Positions 7,933 through 16,605 of a stretch of DNA of 64,000 bases are shown here, piece by piece (positions within the stretch are counted from its first letter, which is position 1; each line of letters begins with the position of its first letter). Both the position numbers and the translations under genes were made by a program. Origin of the DNA: Tahibacter amnicola (lineage in GTDB: Bacteria > Pseudomonadota > Gammaproteobacteria > Xanthomonadales > Rhodanobacteraceae); NCBI RefSeq assembly GCF_025398735.1, contig NZ_CP104694.1, positions 3,249,001 to 3,313,000 on the forward strand. Direction: 5' to 3'. A model generated the notes under the pieces. That model searched no databases. It saw only the letters and a program-made list of their open reading frames with translations, and was not told the origin of the DNA.

Positions 7933-10731
7933 TCAGGCTTCGACCGCGATAACCGTTCCCGCGCGTGCATCGCAGTTCCCCACCATCACCTTCCCCTCAA
8001 ACACCCTATGCGTCACATGAAACTCCAGCCGGATCTCCGTCAGCCCGCTTAGATCCAGCCCCCGATTCTCGTTCGGATCAATCGAAACCCGCCAATCCGT
8101 GAACGGCCCCACGGCGGCATATTTCGATCCGGGCAGGCGGATATCGCCGCCTTCAATCTTCTTCGGCTCGTCGGTCTTGTAGACCAGGCGCGTGGGCACT
8201 TCGCGGTGGATGAAGTCCAGCGCCTTGCTCTTGCGGTCAACGATCGTGTCGAGCCCGGTGTGGGTGAGGTACAGGGCGATCTTCTTGTCGGTGGTGGTGG
8301 CGCCGACCAACCAGGCGCGGGCGCGGGTGACGCGGCAATCGGCCAGGCCGGCGAAGGGATTGTCGACGATGGCGGATTCGGAGAAGGCGGGGGTGAGATG
8401 CACGATCACGCGCTTGTTGGCGCGTAGCGCGGCGAGTGAGGCCTGGTCTTTGATGGTGACGATGATGCCTTCGTCTTCTTCCTTGCGCGGGTAGGGGATG
8501 ACGTCGGCGCTGAATTTCTCTTCTGCTTCCTGCAGGTGCTTGACTACGGCGTCGGCGCCGGCTTTGAAGGCGGCCCAATCCAGGTCGGTGCGTGCACCCA
8601 TGGTGCGGATGCGCTCGAACACATCGAAGCTGCGGTCGAGCGAGTAGAACACTGCGGCTTTCCAGGTGAGGTAGAGCTGTTCGACGCACATTTCCTTGCT
8701 GGCATGGAAGGCGTTGCCGGCGAAGGTACAGAACTCCACGCCGATGGGGTCGGCCTTTTCCTGCAGCAGCTTCTCGGCCTGCGCGCGCTGCGCGGTGGTT
8801 TCCGCGTGGCGCGCTTTCACGCCCGCCAGCGCGGCGATCTGTTCGTTGAATTTCAGGATGAGGTCATTGCGTGTCTGCACGAGCTTGACGTAGTCATCCA
8901 TCGCGGCCTTCAGCTCGACGGCGGTGCCGAACTTGCTGAGGTAGGGTTCCAGGATGCTGTTGAGCTGGGCCTGGCTCACCATCAGCTTGTAGGCGTTGGG
9001 ATCGGTCTGGCTGATGATCAGATCTTTGTTCTGCTTGTAGGCGCTGGCCACGTCGCTGACGCTGTCGCCCAGCGATTCGAGCTTGCTGATGGCTTTTTCC
9101 AGCGCCGCGGGTTTCAGTTCGGCGGGGATGGCACCGTCGATCAGCTTCTTCGCATCGTGGGCGTAGCCGGCGACCTTCTTCACCGTGGCATCGCCGGTCA
9201 GTGTGAGGGCGTCGAAGCCCTTGACCAGGGCGTCCAGCGTATCCAGGACGCAGGCTTTCTCCTTGGCGACCTGCTTGAGCTGCGCTTCGAATTCGTTGAG
9301 CTTCTGGCGCCATTTCAGCAGCTGCGTGCCGGCGCGTTGCTGCGCCACGTCGGTGAGTTTGATCAGGCCTTCGGCGATCTCCAGGCCTTCCTTCGACTGC
9401 GCATCGAGATCATTGAGCAGCGCAGCGGCTTTTTCGCGGATTTCGGAAAGGCCCTGGATGCGCTGCTCGCGCGTGCTCTGGGTGTTGAAGTATTTCTGGT
9501 ACTCATCGCGCAGGCCCTTGAAGCTGCTGACGAAGCGATCGAGGTTGGCGCGATAGGTTTCGATATCCAGGCGCGGTGCGAAATTCTGCGGGTGGCCCTG
9601 GGGATCGAGGCCGCGGGCGGTCTGGAAGAGCAGGGCGTTGGCGCGTTGCAAGGCGGCGGCGACCTGTGGGTCGGCCGTCTTCGTGGCAGCCAGGTCCATG
9701 ACGTAGGCGAGCATGCTGGCGATTTCCTGCCGGTTCTCGTCGCGCAGCAGCAGGCGCAGATTGGCCAGGCGCAGGATCATCTGCAGGTGTGGGGCGTTGA
9801 CGCCATCTTTCAGGTCCGCCGCGCTGGCCGCGCGTACTTCGGCCGTAGTGGGGGCGGGTGTTGCGCCCTGCGCGCCGGCAGTGCCGTTGCGACCGTTTTC
9901 GCCGCGCTTGCCAGGTTTGGTGCGCGGGCCGTCATCGCCGTGCTCGCCATCGCGCCCGCCTTCACCACCGGCGGCGCCGTTGGTGGCAGCGCCGCCCGCA
10001 CCGCCGGATCCGCCCTTGGCTTGCACCTGAACCTGCGATGCAGTGAAGTTGCGCAGCACGCGCACAGTGATCTTTCCGCCGGCACCGCCCGCGCCGCCCG
10101 GGCCACCATTGCCGCCGTTGCCGCCATCCCCACCGTCACCGCCATCGCCTGCGGGGTTGTAGCGGGGATTCCCGGCGGGATCGCCGCCCTTGCCACCGCG
10201 CGCGCCCGCGACCGCGGCCTGCGCGCCCTGGCCCGCACCGCCGTTGCCGCCGTTGGATTGCAGCACCAACGGCTTGCCGCGCAACTCGCCGGCGAAGAGT
10301 GTGATCGGTCCACCCGGCTTGCCCGGATCACCGGTTGCGCCATGGTGCCCATCGATACCCCGTTCGCCCTGGCCACCCTTCTTGGTGTATCGCTCGTCGG
10401 TGCCGGGCCTGGGCACGCGCGAATCCATCGGCTCCGGTGGTGGCGGCGCCGTACCGCTCACGCCGCTGGTGATGATCGATCCGTCATCCGATTCCACCAC
10501 GCGCGCATAGATCGTGATCGAGCGCCCCGGCGACCTGATGGCCCCTTTGATGATCACGCGATCGGCGCGCAGCACCAGGTCGTGATCCGCGGGAATCGTC
10601 ACCACGTCGCCCGACGCGGACCCCTGGGTAATGGTGAGCGGGTAGGAGGCTGCCGTGATGGTCAGCTTCCTGGATGCGGCGTCGACAGAGCTGACGTAGG
10701 CTTCACCGAAGGCCGGTTGGGGGATGGGCAT
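7933..10731 (-). CDS. Collagen-like, glycine-rich protein with long coiled coil
   Basis: 932 residues from ATG 10731 (the open frame runs back to 10896 but upstream composition is not protein-like). Residues 1-100 are beta-rich (DLVLRADRVIIKGAI...SITIYARVVES). Residues ~118-290 are Gly-rich collagen/PGRS-like triplets (GGDGGDGGNGGNGG). Residues ~300-700 are Ala/Leu/Lys/Glu-rich and predicted long helices. The last ~200 residues are beta-rich and end YAAVGPFTDWRVSI...LDLSGLTEIRLEF, which looks to me like the C-terminus of insecticidal Tc-complex A-type proteins; this is a weak inference. No signal peptide is visible. It is the last of three minus-strand genes that may form one envelope or secretion cluster. 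Confidence 0.8.
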   Translation of the reverse strand: MPIPQPAFGEAYVSSVDAASRKLTITAASYPLTITQGSASGDVVTIPADHDLVLRADRVIIKGAIRSPGRSITIYARVVESDDGSIITSGVSGTAPPPPEPMDSRVPRPGTDERYTKKGGQGERGIDGHHGATGDPGKPGGPITLFAGELRGKPLVLQSNGGNGGAGQGAQAAVAGARGGKGGDPAGNPRYNPAGDGGDGGDGGNGGNGGPGGAGGAGGKITVRVLRNFTASQVQVQAKGGSGGAGGAATNGAAGGEGGRDGEHGDDGPRTKPGKRGENGRNGTAGAQGATPAPTTAEVRAASAADLKDGVNAPHLQMILRLANLRLLLRDENRQEIASMLAYVMDLAATKTADPQVAAALQRANALLFQTARGLDPQGHPQNFAPRLDIETYRANLDRFVSSFKGLRDEYQKYFNTQSTREQRIQGLSEIREKAAALLNDLDAQSKEGLEIAEGLIKLTDVAQQRAGTQLLKWRQKLNEFEAQLKQVAKEKACVLDTLDALVKGFDALTLTGDATVKKVAGYAHDAKKLIDGAIPAELKPAALEKAISKLESLGDSVSDVASAYKQNKDLIISQTDPNAYKLMVSQAQLNSILEPYLSKFGTAVELKAAMDDYVKLVQTRNDLILKFNEQIAALAGVKARHAETTAQRAQAEKLLQEKADPIGVEFCTFAGNAFHASKEMCVEQLYLTWKAAVFYSLDRSFDVFERIRTMGARTDLDWAAFKAGADAVVKHLQEAEEKFSADVIPYPRKEEDEGIIVTIKDQASLAALRANKRVIVHLTPAFSESAIVDNPFAGLADCRVTRARAWLVGATTTDKKIALYLTHTGLDTIVDRKSKALDFIHREVPTRLVYKTDEPKKIEGGDIRLPGSKYAAVGPFTDWRVSIDPNENRGLDLSGLTEIRLEFHVTHRVFEGKVMVGNCDARAGTVIAVEA

Positions 10732-10829
10732 GGTGGGGCGCCTTTGGGGGGAAGTGCGCGGTGGGGGTGATGTGTAAGGGTGCTCAAGACGGAGCGGTTG
10801 CGTCTGACGGCGACGAATGGACGTCGTGC

Positions 10830-12049
10830 TTACGTTGAGGTATCGCACGCTCGCAGGAGTTGCTGCAGCTGTACGACGAGGATGCGGGCGTGCCATGGTG
10901 TGAAATCGGAATTGGCGAGATTCCAGTAGTGATCTCTTCCCAGTTGCAGCTTTCTTTCGGCGACGACGATATCCGCGTTCTTCAGTGCGTCATACGTGAT
11001 TTCCGTCATCTTGCCGTTCTGAAGAAACTTGACGGCGTTGCTGGTGAAGATGATGGGTTTGTCGTAGGGAATCGCGATCGCGCCGATCGCCGTTTCGCCG
11101 GACGAGAGACCAAGCTCAGTCGCACGTCGGTTCGTGCGGTCGCCTTGGGCGGAGAAGTCGCTCAAGGGGGCGTACAGCTCCATGGTCGCAGTGATCCAGT
11201 CGCTGAGGCGTTCGCCCGGTTTCGGGTGTGTTCTTGTTACCGTTTCTACGATGGCGCTGCATTGGGCGATTTTCGCCCGTTGAATGGCGGCTGATACGTC
11301 GGCGCGTGCGACTTGCAGGTCGCTTTCGAGCTTGTTGGCGCGCTGGCGCTCGTTGTCCAGTTTGGTTGCCGCCTCGGCCAGTTCGTTGCCAGCGGGTCCG
11401 CTGGACTTCCCCAGGCTGACGATCTGCTGTTGCACGCGCGCCAGTGTGGCTTCGCTTGCTTTGCGAGCGGTTTCGCTCAGCGCAAGAGCGTCCTGTTTCT
11501 GGGCCAGTTCGCTGGTCAACGCCTGTGTCTCGGCCCTAATGGAAAGAAAGCGCTTCTCATCGCGCTCCAGCCGTTCCTTCTCCGCAGCGAGACCTGATTT
11601 GAGCTCGTCGTTTTGCAGCTTTAGCGTTGCGTTGACGTCACGCATTGCCGTGAACTGGGCATTGGCAGCGCCAAGCAGGATCGCCGATAGCGACAACCCC
11701 GCCGCTACACCCGCTGTCGCCCAACGCACCCACCAATACTTGTTCAACAACAACTGATGATCCGTCTCGGCCTCGACCTTGCGGCGCTCGGCTTCGAGTT
11801 TGAGGAATTCCGCCTCGGTCTTCTTCAGGTCCAGCGGCGAGTGCTGATGTGTCTCGGCTTCGATCTGGCGGCGCTCGGCTTCGAGCTTGAGGTATTCGGC
11901 CTCGGCCTTCCTGAGGTCTATCGGCGAGGGGGAGGTGGTGACGGCACACTGGTCTTGGAAGACGCTTCCGGCACGGGAGCCGACAGCTCGCTGGTCGTGG
12001 GCGGGACGCCTGATGCGGACGGATTCACGACACCATCAGTGGCGGACAC
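10830..12049 (-). pseudogene. Coiled-coil membrane protein gene with an apparent frameshift
   Basis: The long frame (TTG 11753 to 10830) encodes a membrane helix (WATAGVAAGLSLSAILLG) and a long coiled coil, then a C-terminal domain ending QLLRACDTST. The same frame continues upstream without any start codon as two heptad-like copies of LKLEAERR[QK][IV]EAE. A proper start lies in another frame: GTG at 12049 with GGAGG seven bases before it, giving MSATDGVVNPSASG...TSVPSPPPP and stopping at 11918. One extra base in the run of five G at 11928-11932 would join the two into a ~406-residue protein: Pro-rich tail, cytoplasmic coil, membrane helix, periplasmic coil. It is either a real frameshift, programmed slippage or a sequence error. 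Confidence 0.7.
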
Positions 12050-12170
12050 GGCAGTACCTCCGCTGTTCTCGGAAGGACGATAGGGCTGGTTATCCCCGTA
12101 CTCGTCGGACTATCTGCCTGAAGTCGGGCGTTTCTCTCATCGGGTGCGTATCGGGCTACAGGGAGCTTTC

Positions 12171-12195
12171 GTAGCCCCGGTTACCGGGGGTGAAC
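12171..12195. repeat. REP-like element, TAGCCCCGGT variant
   Basis: GTAGCCCCGGTTACCGGGGG followed by TGAAC; the arms CCCCGGT/ACCGGGG are a near-perfect inverted repeat. It is related to the elements at 5637 and 27455. It sits between the membrane/TPR gene and the coiled-coil gene and could act as an mRNA stem between them. Confidence 0.5.
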
Positions 12196-12259
12196 GCGCA
12201 TCGACGGCGAAACATGCTGCGTTTATGGGGCAATGATTGCCGGCAATCGGGCGCGTTGC

Positions 12260-13696
12260 TCACGCACTGCCCAGTCCCGCCAGCAACGCTTCCGCCTTTG
12301 CGGTATGCACATGCAGCGGATAGTCGCGACGGAAGGCGAGCAACAGGTCGCGGGCGTCGTCGCGACGTTCCTGTTGCTGGCTCAGTACTTCGGCGCGCAG
12401 CAGGAGATTGGCGGGAATATCGTCGTGGCCGGGGAATTGCTGCGGGAAGCGGGCCAGCAGGTGCTCGGCGAGTGCGGCCTCTTTTCGGGATGCGGCGTAG
12501 CGGGCGAGCCGGGTGGTCGATGCGGGGTTGTCGAGGTAGAAATCCGGTTTGAGTGCCAGCACTTCTTTCAGCGATGCCAGGGCGACTTTGTCGCGGCCGC
12601 GGGAGAGCAGTTGGGGTATCCACAGGCCGGTGTGGCGGACTAGCTCAGCTGTTTCCCGGCGTGCGACGAGGATTTCCCGGTACTGGCGATGCGTGGCTTC
12701 ACTGGCGGTGTTGCGGCTGAGGAAGTACCACAGGCTGTCGCGGGCGCTGGCGGTATCGCCCTGTGCCAGCAGCTTTGCGACATGGTTGAGAACGCGCGCT
12801 TCGGGATCGTCGGCGGCGACATCCGGAATGGCCGTGGCGCGGGGAGTGTCCTTCACGGACGGGCGCTGCGGGGTATCGTCGCGCCGCTTGTCGGGTTCTG
12901 AAGGTTCGTAGTCGTCAGCATCCGAATCGCTGTCGGAGGCGGCGACGAGACAAGTGGCGGCGACGGCGGCCCGTGATGCGGCGTAGTCGACCAGCGAGGG
13001 CTCGTCATCGGTCGATCCGCCGCTGCGATAGCCGAGTGTTTCATGATGTTCATGAATCACGCGGCCGATGGCGTGGAAGGCGGCCATGGCGATGTAATAG
13101 ACGCCGAACCAGCGGATCCAGGTGGCCAGCGCCGGCTTCGCCAGGGCTTCAAGCGGTACGCGTGTCCACAATTGCAGAACGACGAGTACGCCGACGATCT
13201 TGAGGTACTCCCGGGGTGCGCCGGCGAGCAGCTTGATCCAGGTCCAGGGATTGATCGCGCGATGCAGCTTGCCTTCCAGGCCCAGCGACAGAAGCATGCC
13301 GGTAACGACCGTGAGCACGGTGAGATCAAAGCCGAAGTCGATCCAGCGGACATAGCGCGACCAGGCCCAGCTCCAATCGGTCACGTAATAGCCCCGCACC
13401 ACCAGGCTGAGGACAGCCAGGATGCCCACGCCGTACCAGGCCGCGCGATTGTTCGTGTCCATGTCGCGCAGGGACGGCCACTGGTAGTTGCCCAGCGCGG
13501 TCGCCGTCATCGCATGGAACCCCATCATGGCCATGATGGCGGTGGTGAAGAACAGCTGGGTGACGTCTGGCGCCATGTAGGTGGCGGCGAGTGTGGCCAA
13601 TCCCAGGATCAGGCCTTTGTGCAGCGGATAGACGGCGAGTTCGAAGGCCCATCGTCCGACGGAGATGGGCCGGCGGGGGCTTGGGGGGCTGACCAT
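12260..13696 (-). CDS. Multi-pass membrane protein with C-terminal TPR-like helices
   Basis: 478 residues from ATG 13696; the frame extends to 13846 but the added residues look non-coding and overlap the next gene. About five or six membrane helices fall in residues 15-240 (LILGLATLAATYMA, LFFTTAIMAMMGFHAM, VGILAVLSLVVRGYYV, LTVLTVVTGMLLSLGL, FGVYYIAMAAFHAI). An acidic linker follows (ASDSDSDADDYEPSEPDKRRDD). The last ~170 residues are helical pairs (LLAQGDTASARDSLWYFL, ALASLKEVLALKPDFYLD) typical of tetratricopeptide-like repeats. It probably forms a membrane-anchored scaffold. It is the first gene of the minus-strand cluster with the coiled-coil and collagen-like genes. Confidence 0.75.
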   Translation of the reverse strand: MVSPPSPRRPISVGRWAFELAVYPLHKGLILGLATLAATYMAPDVTQLFFTTAIMAMMGFHAMTATALGNYQWPSLRDMDTNNRAAWYGVGILAVLSLVVRGYYVTDWSWAWSRYVRWIDFGFDLTVLTVVTGMLLSLGLEGKLHRAINPWTWIKLLAGAPREYLKIVGVLVVLQLWTRVPLEALAKPALATWIRWFGVYYIAMAAFHAIGRVIHEHHETLGYRSGGSTDDEPSLVDYAASRAAVAATCLVAASDSDSDADDYEPSEPDKRRDDTPQRPSVKDTPRATAIPDVAADDPEARVLNHVAKLLAQGDTASARDSLWYFLSRNTASEATHRQYREILVARRETAELVRHTGLWIPQLLSRGRDKVALASLKEVLALKPDFYLDNPASTTRLARYAASRKEAALAEHLLARFPQQFPGHDDIPANLLLRAEVLSQQQERRDDARDLLLAFRRDYPLHVHTAKAEALLAGLGSA

Positions 13697-13761
13697 GTGT
13701 TCAGGCAGGTTAGGCGTCGACGGGGGCCAGTATAGACATCGGCCGTCCAGCGCGCCCGCGG

Positions 13762-14073
13762 TCAGCCCGGCAGGCTGACCAGGAACAGCTGCAAAAGCAG
13801 AGTCAGCCCGCAGCCGGCCACACCAACCAGGGCAACCGCAATCCACGCCAGCGACTGTTTGACCGCCAGGGTGGCGCTGGTGGCGAGGGTGATCGCGCCG
13901 ACCAGACCCGCCAGGAGCGAATAGGGAGGCAGCAGCAGGATGGCTGTCTGCTCCGAATCAGCGACAAGCAGCGCGATGGCGTACAGCAACCAGGCAGCCG
14001 CACCCACCCCTGCGGTGCATCGCAGCAGTGCACGTGGCGCGGCGGTGCTGTTGTCCGGAGAGACGTTTTCCAT
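13762..14073 (-). CDS. Small three- or four-helix membrane protein (paralogue A)
   Basis: 103 residues from ATG 14073, with GTGGAG eleven bases upstream. Hydrophobic segments: GVGAAAWLLYAIALLVA, ILLLPPYSLLAGLVGAITLA, WIAVALVGVAGCGLTLLLQL. It aligns along its whole length with the next gene upstream (shared LLRxT, LAVxQSxxW, GxAGxGL), so the two are tandem duplicates separated by 17 bases. Probably co-transcribed inner-membrane proteins; function unknown. Confidence 0.7.
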   Translation of the reverse strand: MENVSPDNSTAAPRALLRCTAGVGAAAWLLYAIALLVADSEQTAILLLPPYSLLAGLVGAITLATSATLAVKQSLAWIAVALVGVAGCGLTLLLQLFLVSLPG

Positions 14074-14090
14074 ACGGTTGATCTCCACCA

Positions 14091-14408
14091 CTACAGGTGG
14101 CAAGGAACGCCCGGCGAAGGATGCAGAAGCGCATAGATCGCCAGCCCGCTGCCTGCCGCGCCCATCAGCGCCGCCAATGCCCATCCCATCGACTGACGAA
14201 CGGCGAGCACACCGCCTGTGACGAGTGTCAACGCACCAATGGCTACCGCCACCAGTGCGAACGGGGCCCAGGTAAAAAAGAACAGGGTGAATGGATCAGC
14301 AAGAACGGCTACCACGACCAGCACCCAGAAGGCGGTGCCGATGCACGTCGTATAGCGCAGGAGCGTGTATCGGTGTGTGTCGGAAGGAGCGCGTGGCTTG
14401 TTGTCCAT
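14091..14408 (-). CDS. Small membrane protein (paralogue B)
   Basis: 105 residues from ATG 14408 (the open frame runs back into the repeat array to 14654, but that part is repeat sequence). Helices: IGTAFWVLVVVAVLA, FTLFFFTWAPFALVAVAIGALTLV, GWALAALMGAAGSGLAIYALL. It shares LLRYT, LAVRQSMGW and GAAGSGL with the gene downstream, so it is a tandem paralogue. No recognised family. The repeat array begins about 80 bases upstream of its start. Confidence 0.7.
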   Translation of the reverse strand: MDNKPRAPSDTHRYTLLRYTTCIGTAFWVLVVVAVLADPFTLFFFTWAPFALVAVAIGALTLVTGGVLAVRQSMGWALAALMGAAGSGLAIYALLHPSPGVPCHL

Positions 14409-14486
14409 ACGCACGGAATCTACCGGATAGCGGATGTGGGTGGAACTGACGAAAGTTCCGGTCGCGGCGTCGATCCCTGCAGATCG

Positions 14487-15208
14487 TGCCCGCAGATCGT
14501 GCCAGCCACGATTCGGAAAATTCCGATGGTGTGCTGCGACGGATGCCGAGCAGCCATAGGCGGTTAGCGCCGCCCGCCGGGTAGTGGACCAAATCGTGTC
14601 AGCCACGATTCGGAAAATTCCGAGGCTGTGACGGGAAGGATGCGGAGCGGCCATAGACGGTTAGCGCCGTCGGCGGGCTAGTAGACCAAATCGTGTCAGC
14701 CACGATCCGGAAAATTCCGAGGCTATGACGGGAAGGATGCGGAGAGGACCAAATCGTGTCAGCCACGATCCGGAAAATTCCGAGGCTGTGACGGGAAGGA
14801 TGCGGAGCGGCCATAGGCGGTTAGCGCCGTCGGCGGGCTAGTAGACCAAATCGTGTCAGCCACGATTCGGAAAATTCCGAGGCCGTGGCGGGGTGGATGC
14901 CGAATGGCGGCGGGTGGTGCCCGCCGCCGGATTCAGGCGTTGATTACTGGAGGACGGTGGTTTCGCTGTCGCCGTTGTTGGATGACACGGCGTCGTACTG
15001 GTTTCCGGAGACCACGGCGGTTGCGCTGAGTGCCCGCAGATCGCGCCAGCCACGATTCGGAAAATTCCGATGGTGTGCTGCGACGGATGCCGAGCAGCCA
15101 TAGGCGGTTAGCGCCGCCCGCCGGGTAGTGGACCAAATCGTGTCAGCCACGATTCGGAAAATTCCGAGGCTGTGACGGGAAGGATGCGGAGCGGCCATAG
15201 ACGGTTAG
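14487..15208. repeat. Array of ~97-bp repeats with TCGGAAAATTCCGA cores
   Basis: Seven copies of an inverted repeat (TCGGAA-AA-TTCCGA, with T to C variants at the first base) occur near 14513, 14609, 14707, 14770, 14867, 15057 and 15153, always preceded by GTCAGCCACGA or a close variant. Units are about 97 bases, one is shortened to 63. Between cores runs a conserved filler containing CGGTTAGCGCCGTCGGCGGG. The segment starting at 14487 is repeated from 15031, so the array has itself been tandemly duplicated. Open frames across the array are repeats of repeat sequence, not genes. Confidence 0.9.
14885..15030 (-). pseudogene. Second copy of the 3' end of the secreted repeat gene
   Basis: These 146 bases match 16547-16692 with a single difference (T at 15004 against G at 16666, silent). 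They encode the last 27 residues of the neighbouring secreted protein (SATAVVSGNQYDAVSSNNGD and the final ETTVLQ plus stop) and its 3' trailer. The identical stretch extends through the repeat units to 14747 (matching 16409), 284 bases in all. There is no start codon or signal peptide, so it is a non-functional copy carried by duplication of the repeat array. Confidence 0.85.
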
Positions 15209-15305
15209 GGAAAGTCTGAACAAGCCTCGAAAACTGCTTGTCTGAAGACTCGGTCGCATGCCGGTGGTGATGAAAATCGGTTCAGAGCGAACGAGATTGC
15301 TTTGC

Positions 15306-15330
15306 AAAGGCTGCAAATAGCAGCCTTTTT
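15306..15330. terminator. Hairpin with T-run inside the IS end
   Basis: AAAGGCTGC (15306-15314) pairs with GCAGCCTTT (15320-15328) around AAATA, followed on the plus strand by TT (five T in a row in total). It lies just beyond the transposase stop codon. In the plus direction it would block transcription entering the element from outside; in the minus direction it could end the transposase message, though the T-run there is only three bases. Confidence 0.65.
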
Positions 15331-15336
15331 AACGCG

Positions 15337-16320
15337 CTATGCCACCTTCGGACGCAACTCGCCCGTCATCGCCAGCAATCGCTTTCGCGCCATCCACAGA
15401 TTCGATAGCGCGAACAGCGTCAGGATCTGCGCCGTGTTCTTCGCCAGTCCCTTGAAGCGCACCTTCACGTAGCCGAACTGACGCTTCACGACACGGAACG
15501 GGTGCTCCACGCGCGCGCGAATACTCGCCTTGCGCTTCTCCGCTTTCTCGATCGCACGCTTCTGGCGTCCTTCCGGCATTGCCTTCACGCTGCTGCGTCG
15601 ACGAGCAATCTGCCAGTCCAATCCTCGGCGCGACGAATGCTTGTCCGCGCCCGTGTAACCGGCATCGGCATAGACCACGCTTTCCTTGCCGTGCAGCAGA
15701 TACTCCGCTTCATTCACATCCGCTTCGTTCGCTGCGGTTGTCGTCACCGTGTGCACCAGTCCGGAGTCGACATCCACGCCAATGTGCGCCTTCATGCCGA
15801 AGAACCACTCATTCCCCTTCTTCGTCTGATGCATCTCCGGATCTCGTTCACCTCCGGCGTTCTTCGTCGAGCTCGGTGCTGCGATGATCGTGGCGTCCAC
15901 CATCGTTCCGCGCTTGAGCATCAGCCCTTTGCGCGACAGATAGCCGTTCACTCGAGCCAGAATCTCGGCACCCAGCTCGTAGGTTTCCAGCAACCTCCGG
16001 AAATTGAGAATCGTCGTCTCGTCCGGGATCGGCTTCGTCAACGATAGGCTCGCGAACTGGCGCATCGACGCGATCTCGTACAGCGCTTCTTCCATCGCCG
16101 GGTCGCTCAGCCCGAACCAGTTCTGCATCAGATGAATCTTCAGCATCACCTTCAGCGGATACGGTCGCCGCCCATTGCCAGCCTTCGGATACACCGGCTC
16201 GATCAAGTTCAGCAGGATCGTCCAGGGAATAACCTGCTCCATCTCTGCCAGAAACACCTCGCGGCGGGTCCGTTTGCGCTTGCTCGCATACTCGGAGTCG
16301 CCGAAGCTCATCTGGTCCAT
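15337..16320 (-). CDS. IS5-family DDE transposase
   Basis: 327 residues, full length for the family. Residues ~10-95 form the DUF772-type N-terminal region (YPLKVMLKIHLMQNWFGLSD). The catalytic DDE triad is visible: D142 in MVDATII, D219 in YADAGYTG and E272 in RVEHPFR. YxxxRxxxE-like context (ARVEHPFRVVKRQFG) also fits IS5/IS1182-type enzymes. It catalyses cut-and-paste or copy-paste movement of the element. No frameshift is seen, and both ends and the target duplication are intact, so the element could still be active. Confidence 0.95.
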   Translation of the reverse strand: MDQMSFGDSEYASKRKRTRREVFLAEMEQVIPWTILLNLIEPVYPKAGNGRRPYPLKVMLKIHLMQNWFGLSDPAMEEALYEIASMRQFASLSLTKPIPDETTILNFRRLLETYELGAEILARVNGYLSRKGLMLKRGTMVDATIIAAPSSTKNAGGERDPEMHQTKKGNEWFFGMKAHIGVDVDSGLVHTVTTTAANEADVNEAEYLLHGKESVVYADAGYTGADKHSSRRGLDWQIARRRSSVKAMPEGRQKRAIEKAEKRKASIRARVEHPFRVVKRQFGYVKVRFKGLAKNTAQILTLFALSNLWMARKRLLAMTGELRPKVA

Positions 16321-16385
16321 GCGCGTGCCTTTGTGTGGGAGGGTACTATCTCAACACAATCGGGTCGGACTTGTTCAGACCTTCC

Positions 16386-16605
16386 TTAGCGCCGTCGGCG
16401 GGCTAGTAGACCAAATCGTGTCAGCCACGATCCGGAAAATTCCGAGGCTGTGACGGGAAGGATGCGGAGCGGCCATAGGCGGTTAGCGCCGTCGGCGGGC
16501 TAGTAGACCAAATCGTGTCAGCCACGATTCGGAAAATTCCGAGGCCGTGGCGGGGTGGATGCCGAATGGCGGCGGGTGGTGCCCGCCGCCGGATTCAGGC
16601 GTTGA
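16386..16605. repeat. Right-hand part of the repeat array
   Basis: Two more cores lie near 16431 (TCCGGAAAATTCCGA) and 16528 (TTCGGAAAATTCCGA), 97 bases apart. The array then runs directly into the 3' trailer and stop codon of the secreted repeat gene. From 16409 on the sequence is the original of the copy found at 14747-15030. Confidence 0.9.

Larger units (their letters stand above)
15209..16385 (-). mobile_element. IS5-family insertion sequence, 1177 bp, complete
   Basis: The ends are imperfect inverted repeats: GGAAAGTCTGAACAAG at 15209 and GGAAGGTCTGAACAAG read inward from 16385. The 4-base direct repeat TTAG flanks it (15205-15208 and 16386-16389), as expected for IS5-group elements, which prefer YTAR targets. 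Removing the element restores CGGTTAGCGCCG, a motif seen intact in the other repeat units, so it inserted inside one unit of the array. One intact transposase gene is carried on the minus strand. Confidence 0.93.

Noticed and set aside
8536-10770. 744-codon plus-strand open frame opposite the collagen-like gene
   Set aside because: It is antisense to a gene with clear Gly-rich and coiled-coil pattern; its composition is the mirror of that gene and it has no ribosome binding site.
14487-15208. Repeated short frames starting MAAPHPSRHSLGIF
   Set aside because: They are translations of the 97-bp repeat units, each cut by unit borders; no ribosome binding sites.
14487-16605. CRISPR array
   Set aside because: Units are ~97 bp with conserved filler between cores, no variable 30-40-bp spacers and no cas genes.
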